Below, piece by piece: positions 48,833-60,383 of a stretch of 64,000 nt of DNA. Under the pieces are notes generated by a model. That model saw only the letters and a program-made list of their open reading frames with translations, had not been told where the DNA came from and did no database searches. The stretch spans positions 98,106,210 to 98,170,209 of the forward strand of contig CM061063.1 of the NCBI GenBank assembly GCA_030762895.1, in the 5' to 3' direction. The translations under genes were made by a program, and so were the position numbers. Within the stretch, counting starts at the first letter, position 1; every line of letters starts with the position of its first letter. Source of the stretch: Sophora flavescens. Its lineage: Eukaryota > Streptophyta > Magnoliopsida > Fabales > Fabaceae.

Positions 48833-49305
48833 CTAGCTGCAAGCAGGGTCTCCACAAATGCTCCCACGAGACGAGATATCAGGTAATGGATCTATGACGT
48901 CACCGCCCTCATCTACGGAATCGTCGTCGTCGTCATGATCCATAACATGATAATCCGGCTCATCCTCCTCCATGACCTCATAGAAATCTTCCTCAGGGTC
49001 CTCCTCGGGATCCTCCTCAATCGGTGCTACCGACTCTACGTCTAGAGGTGGTGGCTCATGTAGCAGTCCGTTAGGTCGCAGTGTGTGAAGGTAATACCAC
49101 ATCGGAGGCAGAGCCACCCTCCTAGTCTCCACAGTATGACTCCTACGGATTGGGTCTCCGTCAACATTTAAATCGGTTGTGGTGATTGCTCTATGGTATG
49201 TGGCAGATGTCGCCCTCGATGTATCAGCCATGCCCCGGCATTCCCTGCATCGTCGAAGAGCTCAGTCTTCGACATTTTCGGCACAAGTGGGATATTGGGA
49301 TCCAT
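48833..49305 (-). CDS. LTR-borne small ORF, longest copy
   Basis: A minus-strand ATG at 49305-49303 follows the acceptor-like AAGTTCAG|ATG and starts MDPNIPLVPKMSKTELFDDA. One frameshift before about 49231 moves the reading into the long frame (MADTSRATSATYHR...). That frame runs 132 codons to 48833 with TRRVALPPMWYYLHTLR and a very acidic end (EEDPEEDPEED, DHDDDDD). The DPNIPL start and WYYLHTL core match the copies at 7155 and 14662; codon differences between copies are mostly synonymous. No membrane segment, zinc site or known domain is visible. It may be a small acidic protein of unknown role expressed from the LTR transcript. Confidence 0.55.
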
Positions 49306-51330
49306 CTGAACTTATACACATACGGCGGTACCAAAAGGGAAGAGAGAATAACAAGTAGAAATGAAAGAGCGACATAACAACAACGAATATATCGCATAAC
49401 AACCATACACATGATACATACAACACCTTGGCATATTAACATTCTAACATTACTCATAGGTAAACAACAAGTGTTATTTCAGTGGGTCTCATACCCCAAT
49501 CAATCAATTTTATAAAGATAATGCATGACACTTCAATCACCAGGCTCTAATCTTAATCTCATGAGATACCAACAATGTTTTATCATTAAGAAAGAAAAAG
49601 TTGATCAGGCTCATACGCCCCATTTGGCAATTTGTCTCCGTCACCTCATGCACCCAGATCAACATCATCACGAATCCCTTATAACGACCATTCGGATGTA
49701 TACCTCATCGAATACTACATCTTAAGAGGGTATTCAGTTAACTCAAGCACGTCTGCTAAGGGGAAATGCATATGAATAAAGGACTTTTCATTATCGAGAC
49801 TTTTCTTGGTGTTCACTCTTTTTCGTTGTCGAAGCCCAAAGATAACGACTATTCACAATTTTCATTACTTGAAAATCAATAACACAGGACGTGCAGTCCG
49901 AGTACTCAATCACAACACCTTAGTCCGATGCCGCAGTCCAAGGTTGTGGTCGTAGAAACAATTATGATTTTGTCCATGTTTTATCTCACCATGATAAGGA
50001 CTCCTAGCCCATAACAACAAAATTAGGACACAGTCCTCAATTCCAAAATTAGAACTCCTAGCCCATAATATCACGATTAGGACCCTTGGTCCATAATTCA
50101 TGACACGGATCCCAGATCGCATGCATATAACTGAATACTAGAGGCGACGTCTCACGAACTAGTATTCTCTTTCACATGTGCTTATTTTCTGCTCAGTGAA
50201 AATCAAAACCAAAACAAAACATCAGTCACTTATTCAAGTAACCGGAACGTTTCTAAATCATTTAGGAGAAAATCTTTTCCTTTACAAAGTCTTTTATAAA
50301 ACATTTGGAAATTAGTTTTCTTTTGAAATCCTTGATGGAATAAAGTAAAATATTTTCAAAGGGGTTTTTCCTTCATGAAACACATAGTTCGCAAAAGGTT
50401 TTCTCTCGTACAAACTTTGGATCACCAAAAGGTAGTTTCTATTGACTTAAAAACACTTCAACGTTTCGTTTCAAAACTAGAATCTCATTCTCTTGAAGTA
50501 AGCGTTTTCAACGAGGAACTTTTATAAATGAAGCCAATACTTTCAAAGTTCTATTCAAGGCTTATTAAGGCTTTTAATCCTTAGAATCATTGTGCACAGA
50601 CTCAAGTCTGGCTTCTCAAACTTCAATCAACAGTAACATATTCTCAACAATAATATCACAATAAACGACAGTTCATCACATATATATACAACTCACAATA
50701 CTTTAAGACAAGTAATAATCAACTTCAAGTATTAATCACAATAGTTCAAGTAAACAAGTCATTCAAGTATTTGCTCCATATCATAATAATATTCAAATCA
50801 CTCAAGTAAACACATACACACATGCATTTAGTCATTGAATATCCCTAGGAAATCCCCTCTTACTTTCTGTGAAGGTAATAAGATTACATGCTCGAAGAGG
50901 TATGTCACGAACATCCTCGTTTCCTTCGCGATGGAAGTCTAAGGTTATGAACACAAAATCACAAGTTAAAATCAAACAAGAACACTAAACCACAAGGTAT
51001 AGGTTCGGCCAAGACAAGTTCTTAGGGTTGGAGATTCACGAAAATTATACAACTCATGGATTTACGATCCTTAAGTGTTAGGAGTTCATAAACAATGATA
51101 ATTTAACAAAGTTGAATTAAAATCCCACTAAATTATAAACATAGGGCATTCGGCCAAGGCTAGTAAAGTAGGTTAGCATTCACTAAACTTTCCAATCTCT
51201 TAGGTTTAGCATCCATATGTATTAAGGAGCTCAAAACCATGATCATTTTGGAAAAATAAGAACAAAGTATCCTAGGTCCATAACCTTCTAGGTTCGGCCT
51301 TCATAGGATCTATAGTCTAGAAATCTTTAA

Positions 51331-51690
51331 ACTTTCCAATCTCTTAGACTTAGCATCCAAATATCTTATGGAGCTCAAGTCCATGATCATCATGGAAAAC
51401 AATGGAAACTTAAACATTCCAATCTCTTAGACTTAGCATCCAAATATCTTATGGAGCTCAAGTCCATGATCATCTTGGAAAAATGAAATTAATACATACT
51501 AGCTTTAATAACATAGAATAAACAAGTTAGAAATCCTTAAAATTTTCAATCTCTTAGACTTAGCATCCAAATATCTTATGGAGCTCAAGTCCATGATCAT
51601 CTTGGAAAAATGAAAGTAATACATCCTAGCTTTAATAACATAGAATAAACAAGTTAGAAATCTTTAAACTTTCCAATCTCTTAAACTTTC
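51331..51690 (-). repeat. Tandem repeat (~85-125 bp) inside solo LTR
   Basis: Three to four units of CAATCTCTTAGACTTAGCAT, CCAAATATCTTATGGAGCTC and CCATGATCATCTTGGAAAAA. The last two full units are nearly identical. The degenerate counterpart is at 9330-10060. Confidence 0.8.
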
Positions 51691-52226
51691 CATCCTAGGC
51701 ATACTTATTCATATTTTTCGGCCATCATAGGAACAAGCTATCAAAACATCCAAGATTTATAGATTCAAGATCAAGGGATAGTTAGAAACTCAAACACATG
51801 ATCATATTCCAAAAGTTGAAACAAAAACTTCCTAGGTCACAAATGCAAGCATTCAGCCTTCATTGGAAGAGCTGGATAGAGATATTTGTTTTACACAACC
51901 TCTTAGTATGTGAAAATATAAGTTAATACAAGACTATAGAAAGTGGTTTCACCTCAAAAGGAGTTTTCTACCATTTTAGAGAGATTTTAGAAGTTTAAAG
52001 CATATAAAGAACACACAGAGTAAACTAAGAAATAAAAGATGAAACTTGCAAAAAGATTCATATGAGAGAATTACCCTTAGTATAAGGAAGAACTTTAATG
52101 AAAAACTTAAGTAGAAAAGATGAATAAATATTAACGCTTTAAGAGCTTGAACTTTTAGAAGAAAGAAGAAGATGAAGGTTTAATGGAGGTTGAAGGAGGA
52201 AGATGATGAAGTGAAAATGAAAGGGG

Positions 52227-52234
52227 TATATATA
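52227..52234 (-). promoter_or_regulatory. LTR TATA box
   Basis: TATATATA in CCCTATATATACCCC lies about 590 bp from the LTR 5' end on the minus strand, followed by a C/T-rich leader. Confidence 0.6.
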
Positions 52235-52821
52235 GGGAGAGGGAGGAAGGCTCACGGCCAAGGGGAGTGAGGGAGAGCTTGTTGAGCAAGCTTGGTGGTT
52301 TAATGCTTGATTGGATGGAGAAGAGAGAGAAATGACTTTTTGGATTAGAATAGTATTATAATTTGAAAAGTGTGATGATTGCACTTTTGGAGTGTGTCAT
52401 AGCCTCTTCCATCATGTCTCCTTACTTCTTTTATGGTCCCTATTCTGCTCCATTTCGTACCCGGTTGCATTTCCGATCGTAATTCTTCCGACGTTTTCGC
52501 CCGAATAAAATATTTTATTTTATTTTTGAACGAAAATTTTCAGAATAACCAAGGTTGAAGGAACATAATAAAAACACTAACTGTCTCGTTCACGGGTCAA
52601 AATTAGGTTTTCTGCACAGTACACTTGTACCGGCAGTGAAAACGCAGACCGGCTTCCGTCTGAATTTTCAACCGAAGTTTTTACTGTGACTTCATATGAT
52701 ATAACAACACAATAAAATGATTTTAGTTTAATTAAAATCATCCTCTGAGTTTAATCTAAAATAAACACATTTAAATATGTATTTGCTGCTACAGAAAACA
52801 TAGGAAAAACAGGGTGTTACA

Positions 52822-53545
52822 AGGGGACCTTGTTAGATACCTCGGGCATTGAGGAGTGATGTTGATGTTTGCCGGAGGGTGCGGTATCTCTGGGGTACGA
52901 AATTAAAACCGTCGGGTGGGGGACCTTGAGAGAACAACCCCAAGTGGACCCAAAGATTCGATGTATATGATATGATGTGTATTCCTTTATGAATGAGAAA
53001 TGATTTTGAGAATTTAATGAAGTTCAAGTCGTTACACAAGTACTCTCTTGAGGGATAAGATGTCCCTACAATACTTTTGTTAGTTTATGAGATATTTTAT
53101 ATATGTAAAGACATTTATTATGTGTAGATTGAAAGTTACTGCCTATTTGTTTGATCTAATGCTTGTCTGAGTGTGTGACTTTATTTCACCCTGATTTTGT
53201 GTGATTGCATGTGTTTGGGGAAAACTCCCTCACCGAGTCAGTAGACTCACCCCACGTTTAACATTTCAGATGCAGGTATTTACGAAGCCGCCGGAAGTCT
53301 TGGATGCCATGTGGACAACTTTTAATGGGTTGATACCCATAGTATAAGAGTATATAGTTTTTAACAGGACTTTGTAATTTGTGTTGTTTTAATTACTCTG
53401 ATGTATTATATTCATTATGTTGCAATTAATGAATGTAATTTTTTTCTTTGGATGGAACGAATTTTTGTATGCTTTTTAGGCTTCAAAGGGGAAAGAGATA
53501 TTTTACTCTTCAGTCGGTCATGGCTACTAAATTAAGGTCATGACA
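52822..53545 (+). mobile_element. LTR L1, 3' part
   Basis: The last part of L1, ending GGTCATGACA at 53545. It contains an acceptor-like AACATTTCAG|ATG (53269-53272) followed by a 25-codon frame that starts MQVFTKPPEVLDAM. This is possibly a worn version of the small ORF seen in other LTRs. Confidence 0.5.
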
Positions 53546-55941
53546 CCTCGCCCTTGCCGAACCTCCTCTGGTAGACTCTGGCATCTCTAGCTCTCGGCTC
53601 CCAGATGGACTCATTATTATTCATCACCACCCTTGCGGCGATGGAAATGATACATGGTCTGGACGCTCCTCCTCCTACCTCTCTGAATCATGCCCACGTG
53701 GCTCCTAGCATCTAACCGATCCACAATATTGCACATATTGTCAGAGAACTCCCTCTGACATGGTGGATACCACATCTCTGAAAACGGTAGGCACTGGGCA
53801 ATTCGATACGGACCGGTAAGGGTAAAGTAAGGACCTCCACCAAGACATACATACAGATTGACTGGGTCGATATAAGTCATGAAAAACTGTTAGCGGTAGA
53901 CCTGTCATCCATGGTCGACATGATACACAACCTCGATATCACCGAGAATAGGGATCCTCTGTAGGTAGTGCGTTGGGTTATAGTCTTGCCATGTCGTTGT
54001 CCCCGTTCTGCTGTTGCTGCTCATCTATCGTACCGATAAACATCCACAGAGAGATAGAGAAAGAGGGGAGATAAACAACATGTTATCACATGACACAGAT
54101 ATGCGAACCTCGAACATCTCTCAAGTCATTCTTTCACAAACATCCCTAATTATACATCTAGGATCAATACTCTAAGGAGTCACACTCTTATGCATGTCGA
54201 CTGATCTCTCACACATGGAATACCGATTCCTGGACATTCTCTTTCTCTCTCGGGTCTTCCTTTACCTTGAGAATGTTAATTGGTTTGTCTAGGTAACTGT
54301 TTCACTCGTTGTGACCAATAAGGGTGCTGCTCCTATAAGCTCATCTCCAATAGGGGTATCTTGCTCACTTCGGAAGGTCCACCTGCGACTGACATACTAA
54401 GGGCCTAGACGTCAAGATAGTCGAGTACCAAAGGAGATCACGACACAGTGGTGTACTAGTCATTGGTCATTGTCAATCGATTCGAACCCAGCTACATCCC
54501 CTAGGTCCCTCGGACCGTCCCTCTTGCATTCTATACCCGCACTCGGGTACATCAACCTCGCATGACTCCCAGTCACATGGCTCGCCACTTTGGCATTATG
54601 CAATGCACAACCAATCTAAGTTGACACCGGTACAAACCTTACATTTAACCATTTCACGATGCCCTAAGCTTCCACAGCTCATCTCGGTGCCCATACACAA
54701 CCATCGCATCACAAAACCATACAACATACCCTTAGGGTGTCAACAAGGATTTCTAACACAACAGTCAGTCAACCTCAACAACAACGTGTATACAAATCAT
54801 TTATCAACCATCAATAATATTGAAGTAATTTAAAATAAACATATAAACAGGTATCACACGTTAACCAGCACAATCATCTAGAGATATTATCATATAGCAA
54901 ATAAACATGCATCCTCAACCAGAATTGTCTAACCTAGGGTTTTGCCCTAAAGCCGATAAGCCTACAATAACTAAACCCCAACAAGCATTTTAAAACCATT
55001 TTCACTAAGGTTTAGCTATTGTCGACTACTCGACAACTAGTAGGATCTAGGTCACCCTACACATACAGTCTAACATACACTACTATGCTTGCCTCCCCAG
55101 CGTATTAGGTACTTTCTCCCTACCTTGTACAGTCGCGTACACTTGCTCGACACCTCGAAAACCGTATGCCCCTCTATCACATAGCTACTGCCATGACTCA
55201 AAAGGAGCTCATCGATGCTCCAAAATTTACCCTAACACGCAGACAACATCCATACATTATCACAAACCCTAATCTTACAAAAAATCCAAAATGAAGCTAG
55301 AAATCATGCAAGAATAAGGAAAGAATGAAGAATGACAATGTCGACGTGTTAGGGATTCTAGCATTACCTCAGTCGATCGACAAATCAAAGACAAATATAT
55401 GACATGCTCGTCGCCCTGATTGTAGATTCGAAGTCATAATCGAAATCGAACAGACGGATTGCTCACAAACTCACTTTTTCTCTCTAAAATGCTTTCACAT
55501 CTCTATAAAGCTCTCTGGTTCGCACAAGCAAAGGTGAAGAAATGGCCAAGAGAAAATAAAATTAGAGAACTTAGGGGTGATGGTCAGTACTTAGCATGCT
55601 TGAGTGTGCTCCACCCTCACGCTCTGGCGTGGAGTCTCTCCACGCTTGAGCGTGGAACCCTGTTCTACCACGTTTCGCCATGCATTGTTTCTTTACTCCC
55701 ATGTTCCCCACACATGTTTGGGACCATGCCACACATGGACGTCCATAAGACCCATGGTTTAGCATGCTAACGCTCAAACATTGGGCTTCTCCACGCTCAA
55801 ACATTGAACTGATGTCGGTACTCGACTTTCGTGCTTTTCGATGCGTTCTAAGCTTGTTTGAAGTCTGATTGACCTCAAATTTGAAACACAATCTTACTAA
55901 CACCCAAGGAACATGATTTATCGAGAAAATGGGGTGTTACA
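53546..55941 (-). mobile_element. Host LTR L0 (minus strand), 5' part
   Basis: It ends on the plus strand at GAAAATGGGGTGTTACA (55941), so its 5' end is TGTAACACCCC on the minus strand. Donor-like sites on the minus strand are GACTGAG|GTAATG (about 55366) and TACAAG|GTAGGGAG (55123). The small ORF at 54024 starts at GATAG|ATG. No internal domain is visible. Confidence 0.65.
53617..54024 (-). pseudogene. LTR L0 small ORF with two stops
   Basis: The minus-strand ATG at 54024-54022 follows CGGTACGATAG|ATG and starts MSSNSRTGTTTWQDYNPTHY. The same frame continues to 53617 with NLYVCLGGGPYFTLTGPYRI, SEMWYPPCQREFSDN and an Arg-rich end, interrupted by TGA and TAA near 53900. It sits at the place where other LTRs have the acidic ORF, but sequence similarity to them is weak. 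The family is not recognised. Confidence 0.45.
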
Positions 55942-56437
55942 TGTCGCAGCTAGTGTCCAACAGCGCCATGCCATTCACCTTCTTCAAATCACTCTTCCCC
56001 TTTAACAACCATGATTCTGAGTCCGAACTCCATGTTTCGTGGTGGTGCCATCACCTTTACCCATATCAGGTACCTGTCGAACCGTGTTTGACCTCAATCC
56101 CCATTAGCTTCAAAAAATTTATTTCGTCGTAGGAATAAACCTTGTAGAAACCATTGCTAGAGTCGGAGTAACTGGAACAGACGGTGTTAGAGAAGAAAGA
56201 GAAGAGGTCAGGGATGACAGAGTTACGAATTGGAGAAGAGGATCCAGGAAATATGAGAGTCATACCAAGCTCACTACTGAAATCTTCCCTTCCTGCACGC
56301 TTTTTCTTCCTTCCACTCCTCTTCATACATGCACCTGTCTTGCCATACATGTTTTTCAGTGTAGATGTTGCTCGAGGAGGAGGGTGAGAGGTGATGGGAG
56401 TCACGTACTGTGACCCTAGTTGAGATCGGGTTCAGGC
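55942..56437 (-). CDS. Unrecognised open frame
   Basis: A minus-strand frame is open from about 56434 to 56066. It contains a basic patch (MKRSGRKKKRAGREDFSSEL), a Ser/Pro stretch (IFPGSSSPIRNSVIPDLFSF) and VYSYDEINFLKLMGIEVK before the stop. Coding-looking text continues in other frames to 55945 (WSSDSESWLLKG, KKVNGMALLDTSCD), so it may be a frameshifted gene remnant. I cannot assign a family. It abuts the LTR at 55941, which may have truncated it. Confidence 0.35.
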
Positions 56438-56796
56438 AATGAGAAAGGACGGTGGCAAGACTGGTGGTTTGTGCTGTTGGGATTTTTTATTAGGTGTGTT
56501 TGGGTGAGTGTGAATGTTTTTGTGGGAGAAAGTGAGGAACGTCTCTTGCATATTCTTTTATTATTATGACCTATTTTCTTTATCGCATTCTGTAGTGGTT
56601 GGAAAACAAAAGAGTAATGGTGCTACTTTGCTACCTTGACTTTAGTCTCTGGAGTTCCTGGAATTGAGGGGTGGTTTCATATTGAGACAAGCCAAATTGG
56701 ATCAACTTGTTAGGGTGGCATTGCAGAGGATGATGCATTCATATAAGACATGGATGGTTCACGATCTATTGTGCAACCAGGACAAAGATCATCAGG

Positions 56797-57105
56797 TGTG
56801 AGGCATTAACTTTCCTTTCACGAAGGAAGAAAATGAAGAAGCAGAGGAGTGTTGGGAAGGGAACGAGTTCGTGGGTCTCGGTTTCAAACTTGCTTCTTCG
56901 TCTTCAACTCGTGTCAACACCACCAGGTTGTTGAGGAAAAAAAAACATGGTTCTCCCTTGAGGGTGTTTTGCATTGATTATCCACGTCCAGAGCTTGAAA
57001 ACACCGTTAATTTTCTCGAAGATGCTCACTTGTCCTCCATAAAGAAAAGAAACAATTCCTTTTTGACGATTAACCGATTCAATTTTTTTGGTGTAATAGG
57101 TAACT
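56797..57105 (+). CDS. Unrecognised acidic/basic open frame
   Basis: The frame is open from about 56797 to the TGA at 57103-57105. An acidic start (PFTKEENEEAEECWEGNEFV) is followed by GLGFKLASSSSTRVNTTRLL, RKKKHG and VFCIDYPRPELENTVNFLED. A Met codon suitable for initiation is not evident, so this may be an internal exon or a remnant. I recognise no domain. Confidence 0.3.
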
Positions 57106-58039
57106 GATAATCAAATCCATCCGTCCATTGGGAAATAAATTTATCTAACGGCCCAAAGAAATGCTTCGCAGGTGTACCACTAAAATGGGTACTTCACCAT
57201 GGACGCTACCTATCGTTGTCTGACGGTGGATTCTAACATGAAGCACCAGAAAATATGGTACATCGGTAAACATTTGCAATCCAAATGACTTATGATAACC
57301 TGTTTTTTTTAATAAAATTCAAAATTCCAATTTTTCCCCTCACTCAATCGGCCATCACCACCAACCCCACTCCTCACCACCACCGCACTATCTCAATCTC
57401 ACACGCACTTTTGATCAGGTCCAATCCTCTACCATTGTGGTCAGGTCTAGCCACCACTTTCTGTCATGCCCCTCACACCAGATCTGGCCCTCCATATGAA
57501 TAGCACCTTGCCCCGCTGCGTGATGCCCGTCCTAGAGCACCACCATCGTGCTTCCTTCATCGACACTGCCCCTCTCTCCTCCACGCCAAGTTCTTGCTCA
57601 CCACTGGTTCATAACCTTCGAAACTGTGTTCTTGGAACAAGAACTTTCCTACATGTTCCCTTTAAACCCCATAAACCATATCCTCCCCCCATAAACCAGG
57701 TCTGCCACCATGTGTGTTATGTAGTAGTTTGTGCGTGAGGCGGTGGCATTGTAGTGGCTTGTGCGTTCTGGACGGCGACGTTCACAGCTGCTAGATCAAC
57801 GGCAAGAGGCGGTGGCTTGTAAGTTGCTGGTGGTGGTTGTCATGGAGGAAACAGCGGTGGCTAGTGGTGGTTGTGGATCTGATGGGGGATAAGTATAGGC
57901 ATCATGTTTCTATCCAAGAAATTGTATCTATAAAACCACCTCTTTGTGTATCATCATGGGGCCCTCTACTGATGGTGCCATTCTTATCTTCTCGAGGATA
58001 TTTCTTAAGAACATCTTGACATGCAATTATTAATGATAA
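57106..58039. other. Intergenic, nothing assigned
   Basis: C/A-rich text (57330-57720) gives His/Pro/Ser-rich frames in several phases without motif or splice logic. It could be old repeat or leader sequence; I see no gene. Confidence 0.4.
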
Positions 58040-58576
58040 GGCTAAAATATAATTTTATCCTTTATCTTTTGCTCATAATTCATATTGGTCCTTTATCTTT
58101 TAAAAGATTCATTTTGGTCATTTATCTTTCTAACATTACACAAACTTATCATTTACGTCAACTCTGTTACAACAGATGTTACTGTGAGCTGAGGTGGTTG
58201 TTAACTCTCCCTCCTGGTTTATGACATGTCATCACACATGGACTTTAACATTGGAAGAAGATGTATTCATCCCTAAACTAAAAAGGCTATCTTCTTCCCC
58301 ATGGATGAGAAAGACATGGTCATTGCTAGACAGAGGAAAAGGATCATGTCTTTGCTGAAGTCATTAAGCTACAATAGAAGATGATTGAACGTGTTTATGG
58401 TTGATGGCGTTGAAGCTACCACATCATGGATTTCCTTCAATTGATTTAACAAAGTTGATGGAAAATATCAGTTTGTGTAATGCTAGAGAGATAAAGGATT
58501 AAAATGAATCTTTTAAAAGATAAATGACCAAAATAAATCATGACCAAAAAATAAAGGACCAAAAGTATATTTTAAC
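58040..58576. mobile_element. Mutator-type MITE, 537 bp
   Basis: Long imperfect terminal inverted repeats of about 105 bp (58040-58145 and 58471-58576) contain TAAAAGATTCATTTTGGTCA-type text in inverse orientation. Flanks ATTAATGATAA (58029-58039) and ATTACTGATAA (58577-58587) suggest the roughly 9-bp duplication of Mutator-like elements. No coding sequence is present. Confidence 0.8.
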
Positions 58577-59033
58577 ATTACTGATAATAAGTAATCTTGC
58601 CATAGAAATTCTAGAAGCCTCTGATACAAGTGGGAGTGGTGAAATCGAAGACGAACTTGACGAGGTCGACGAGGAACGCAATGGGGTTTTGTGTACAATA
58701 GCTGATGAAGTTGGGTGGGATGGGATGGCGGCAAAGTTGTCATTTTCATTTTTCTTGGTTACATGTATCAAAGTTAGTATTTTATATCTATCATCAAATC
58801 TAAATCATCGATTAATTTAATAATAAATTTATTAATTAAAAATAATGCTTCATCCGTGTATCATTTGATAGCCATGCTAGTATCCACCTTGGTCGAATTA
58901 ATAGTTAAAATTACTTTTTATTTCCACCATTTCGTTCTTTTGAGTTAGCATCTACAGACTCTGCTATGATGACTTTGCATGCACACACACATTTAAGTCT
59001 CTTTCTCAAGTAACCATTATTTTGATCGAGTTT
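58577..59033. other. Spacer, nothing assigned
   Basis: A short Glu/Asp-rich frame (58640-58740, SGEIEDELDEVDEERN) has no recognisable match. The remainder is AT-rich. Confidence 0.35.
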
Positions 59034-60152
59034 GGATTCGCTCCTGCTACCCCCTCTCCAGCCCCTCTTCTGCTGCACAATCTGGACCGTCTGTCCAGAT
59101 CGGACGGTCCAGACTAAATGGGATTTTATAAAAAAATTAAAAATATAAAAAATAAAAAATGTTAAGAAAACCCCAAATTCCCTTCCCTGCATCGGTCCCT
59201 TTTCTCTTTCTCAGCCCATCTCGACGGCGCAACTATGCCCACCTCTGCCTAGAGAGGTTTCACCGATGCCACCAGCCACAATCACAGTCACCGCCACCCT
59301 ATCCCACCTCCGTTTCCAGCCCCTCCCTCACCTCTCGGTTGCATAATCTCTCTCCCAATCTGGACCCTCCTCCAGAGCCACCGTGGTTCATCAGCCGCCG
59401 CGCCTCTCCAAGCATGCAATGTCATGATATTTGTGTTTATGTAATGTCATGTTAGAGATTTCTTATTGTTTAGGACCAGACCTGTTTATGAAATTAAGAG
59501 TTAGAGATCTCTGCAATCATTGATTTATTACAAGTAAAAGTATGGGTAGAGGTAAATGAAAAGGGAAGAATCAAGTTGTTATTGCTAGGATGAAATTGAA
59601 GAAGTAGAAGTAACTGTAAATATGGAGAAAAGTCCTAGTTCTTTGATTATACAAGGCTTGCTATGGTTTCTTATTGCTATTCTTTTTTGATTTTGTAACA
59701 AGAGAGTGAAGTTTGAAGTATATAGCAGAAGCAAGTCTCTGGCGCAAGAGAGGCGAGGGCGGCGGTAGATGTGGTGGAGACGCAGCGGCGAGGCAGCGGC
59801 GGCATGAATACAGCCACGGTAGAGAGAATCGAAGGGAGAAAGATGAAGGGCCACTTGGACGAAGGTTACTGGAATCGGAGGAGGCGGGATGGGTTGCACG
59901 ATCGTGATTGGTGGTGGCGGCGAATCGCAGTACGGCAGAGATAGGTGTATGGGGTGGGGGGTGCGGCGCTTATGGGGAGGGGGATGAGACAGTACGATGG
60001 GTTTTCAACTTTCTGAAACAAATGGGGTTCTTTTTTGCTTTTTGTTTTTTTATTTTTAAAAAGGCCATTTAATATGGACCGTCCGATCTGAACGGATGGT
60101 CCAGATTCAACCACTGGAGAGGTGCTAGATGGTCCCTAGCAAGAGAGAATCC
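59034..60152. mobile_element. 1.1-kb inverted-repeat element with GC-rich cargo
   Basis: Imperfect terminal inverted repeats of about 95 bp start GGATTCGCTCCTGCTA on the left; the right end reads GGATTCTCTCTTGCTA when reversed. Each carries AATCTGGACC and CAGATCGGACGGTCCA palindromic text and a TAAATGG border. Between them, GC-rich segments (59160-59420, 59740-59960) with Pro/Ser/Arg-rich frames look unlike the surrounding AT-rich DNA. This is compatible with captured 5' gene sequence as in Pack-MULEs. I could not define a target duplication. Confidence 0.6.
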
Positions 60153-60383
60153 AAATCCAATTTGATTTGGTCCTCTCACGTGTTTGTTAAATCTCTCTTT
60201 TTATATTATTCTCCTTCTTAACGGTGCCATCTTCTCGTGTCTTCCTAACACTTGCATGTTATTCAGTCCCTCTCATTCATCAATGTTTGAGCCTTCGATT
60301 CAACGCAAACCCTGAAATTTTCACTCCTTTAGAACCCTAAATTTCCCATTTTTTTCCCATTTCGGATTTCCAATTTCTCGATC
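60153..60383 (+). promoter_or_regulatory. Upstream region of OMA1-like pseudogene
   Basis: AT-rich sequence with TTTATATTATTCTCC at about 60200 and a C/T-rich leader precedes the ATG at 60384. By position it is the former promoter and 5' UTR. Confidence 0.35.

Larger units (their letters stand above)
48369..52821 (-). mobile_element. Solo LTR of a Tekay-like element, 4453 bp
   Basis: The plus-strand ends are TGTGACACCCTAAACCCGGC and AAACAGGGTGTTACA. The duplication AGGGG lies at 48364-48368 and 52822-52826. It is related to, but clearly diverged from, the LTRs at 6932 and 14153. On the minus strand it holds, in order, a TATA box (52227-52234), a tandem repeat block, a donor-like site (AGAAA|GTAAGAGGGG at 50863) and the small ORF (49305-48833). 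No partner LTR or internal domain is present. Confidence 0.9.
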
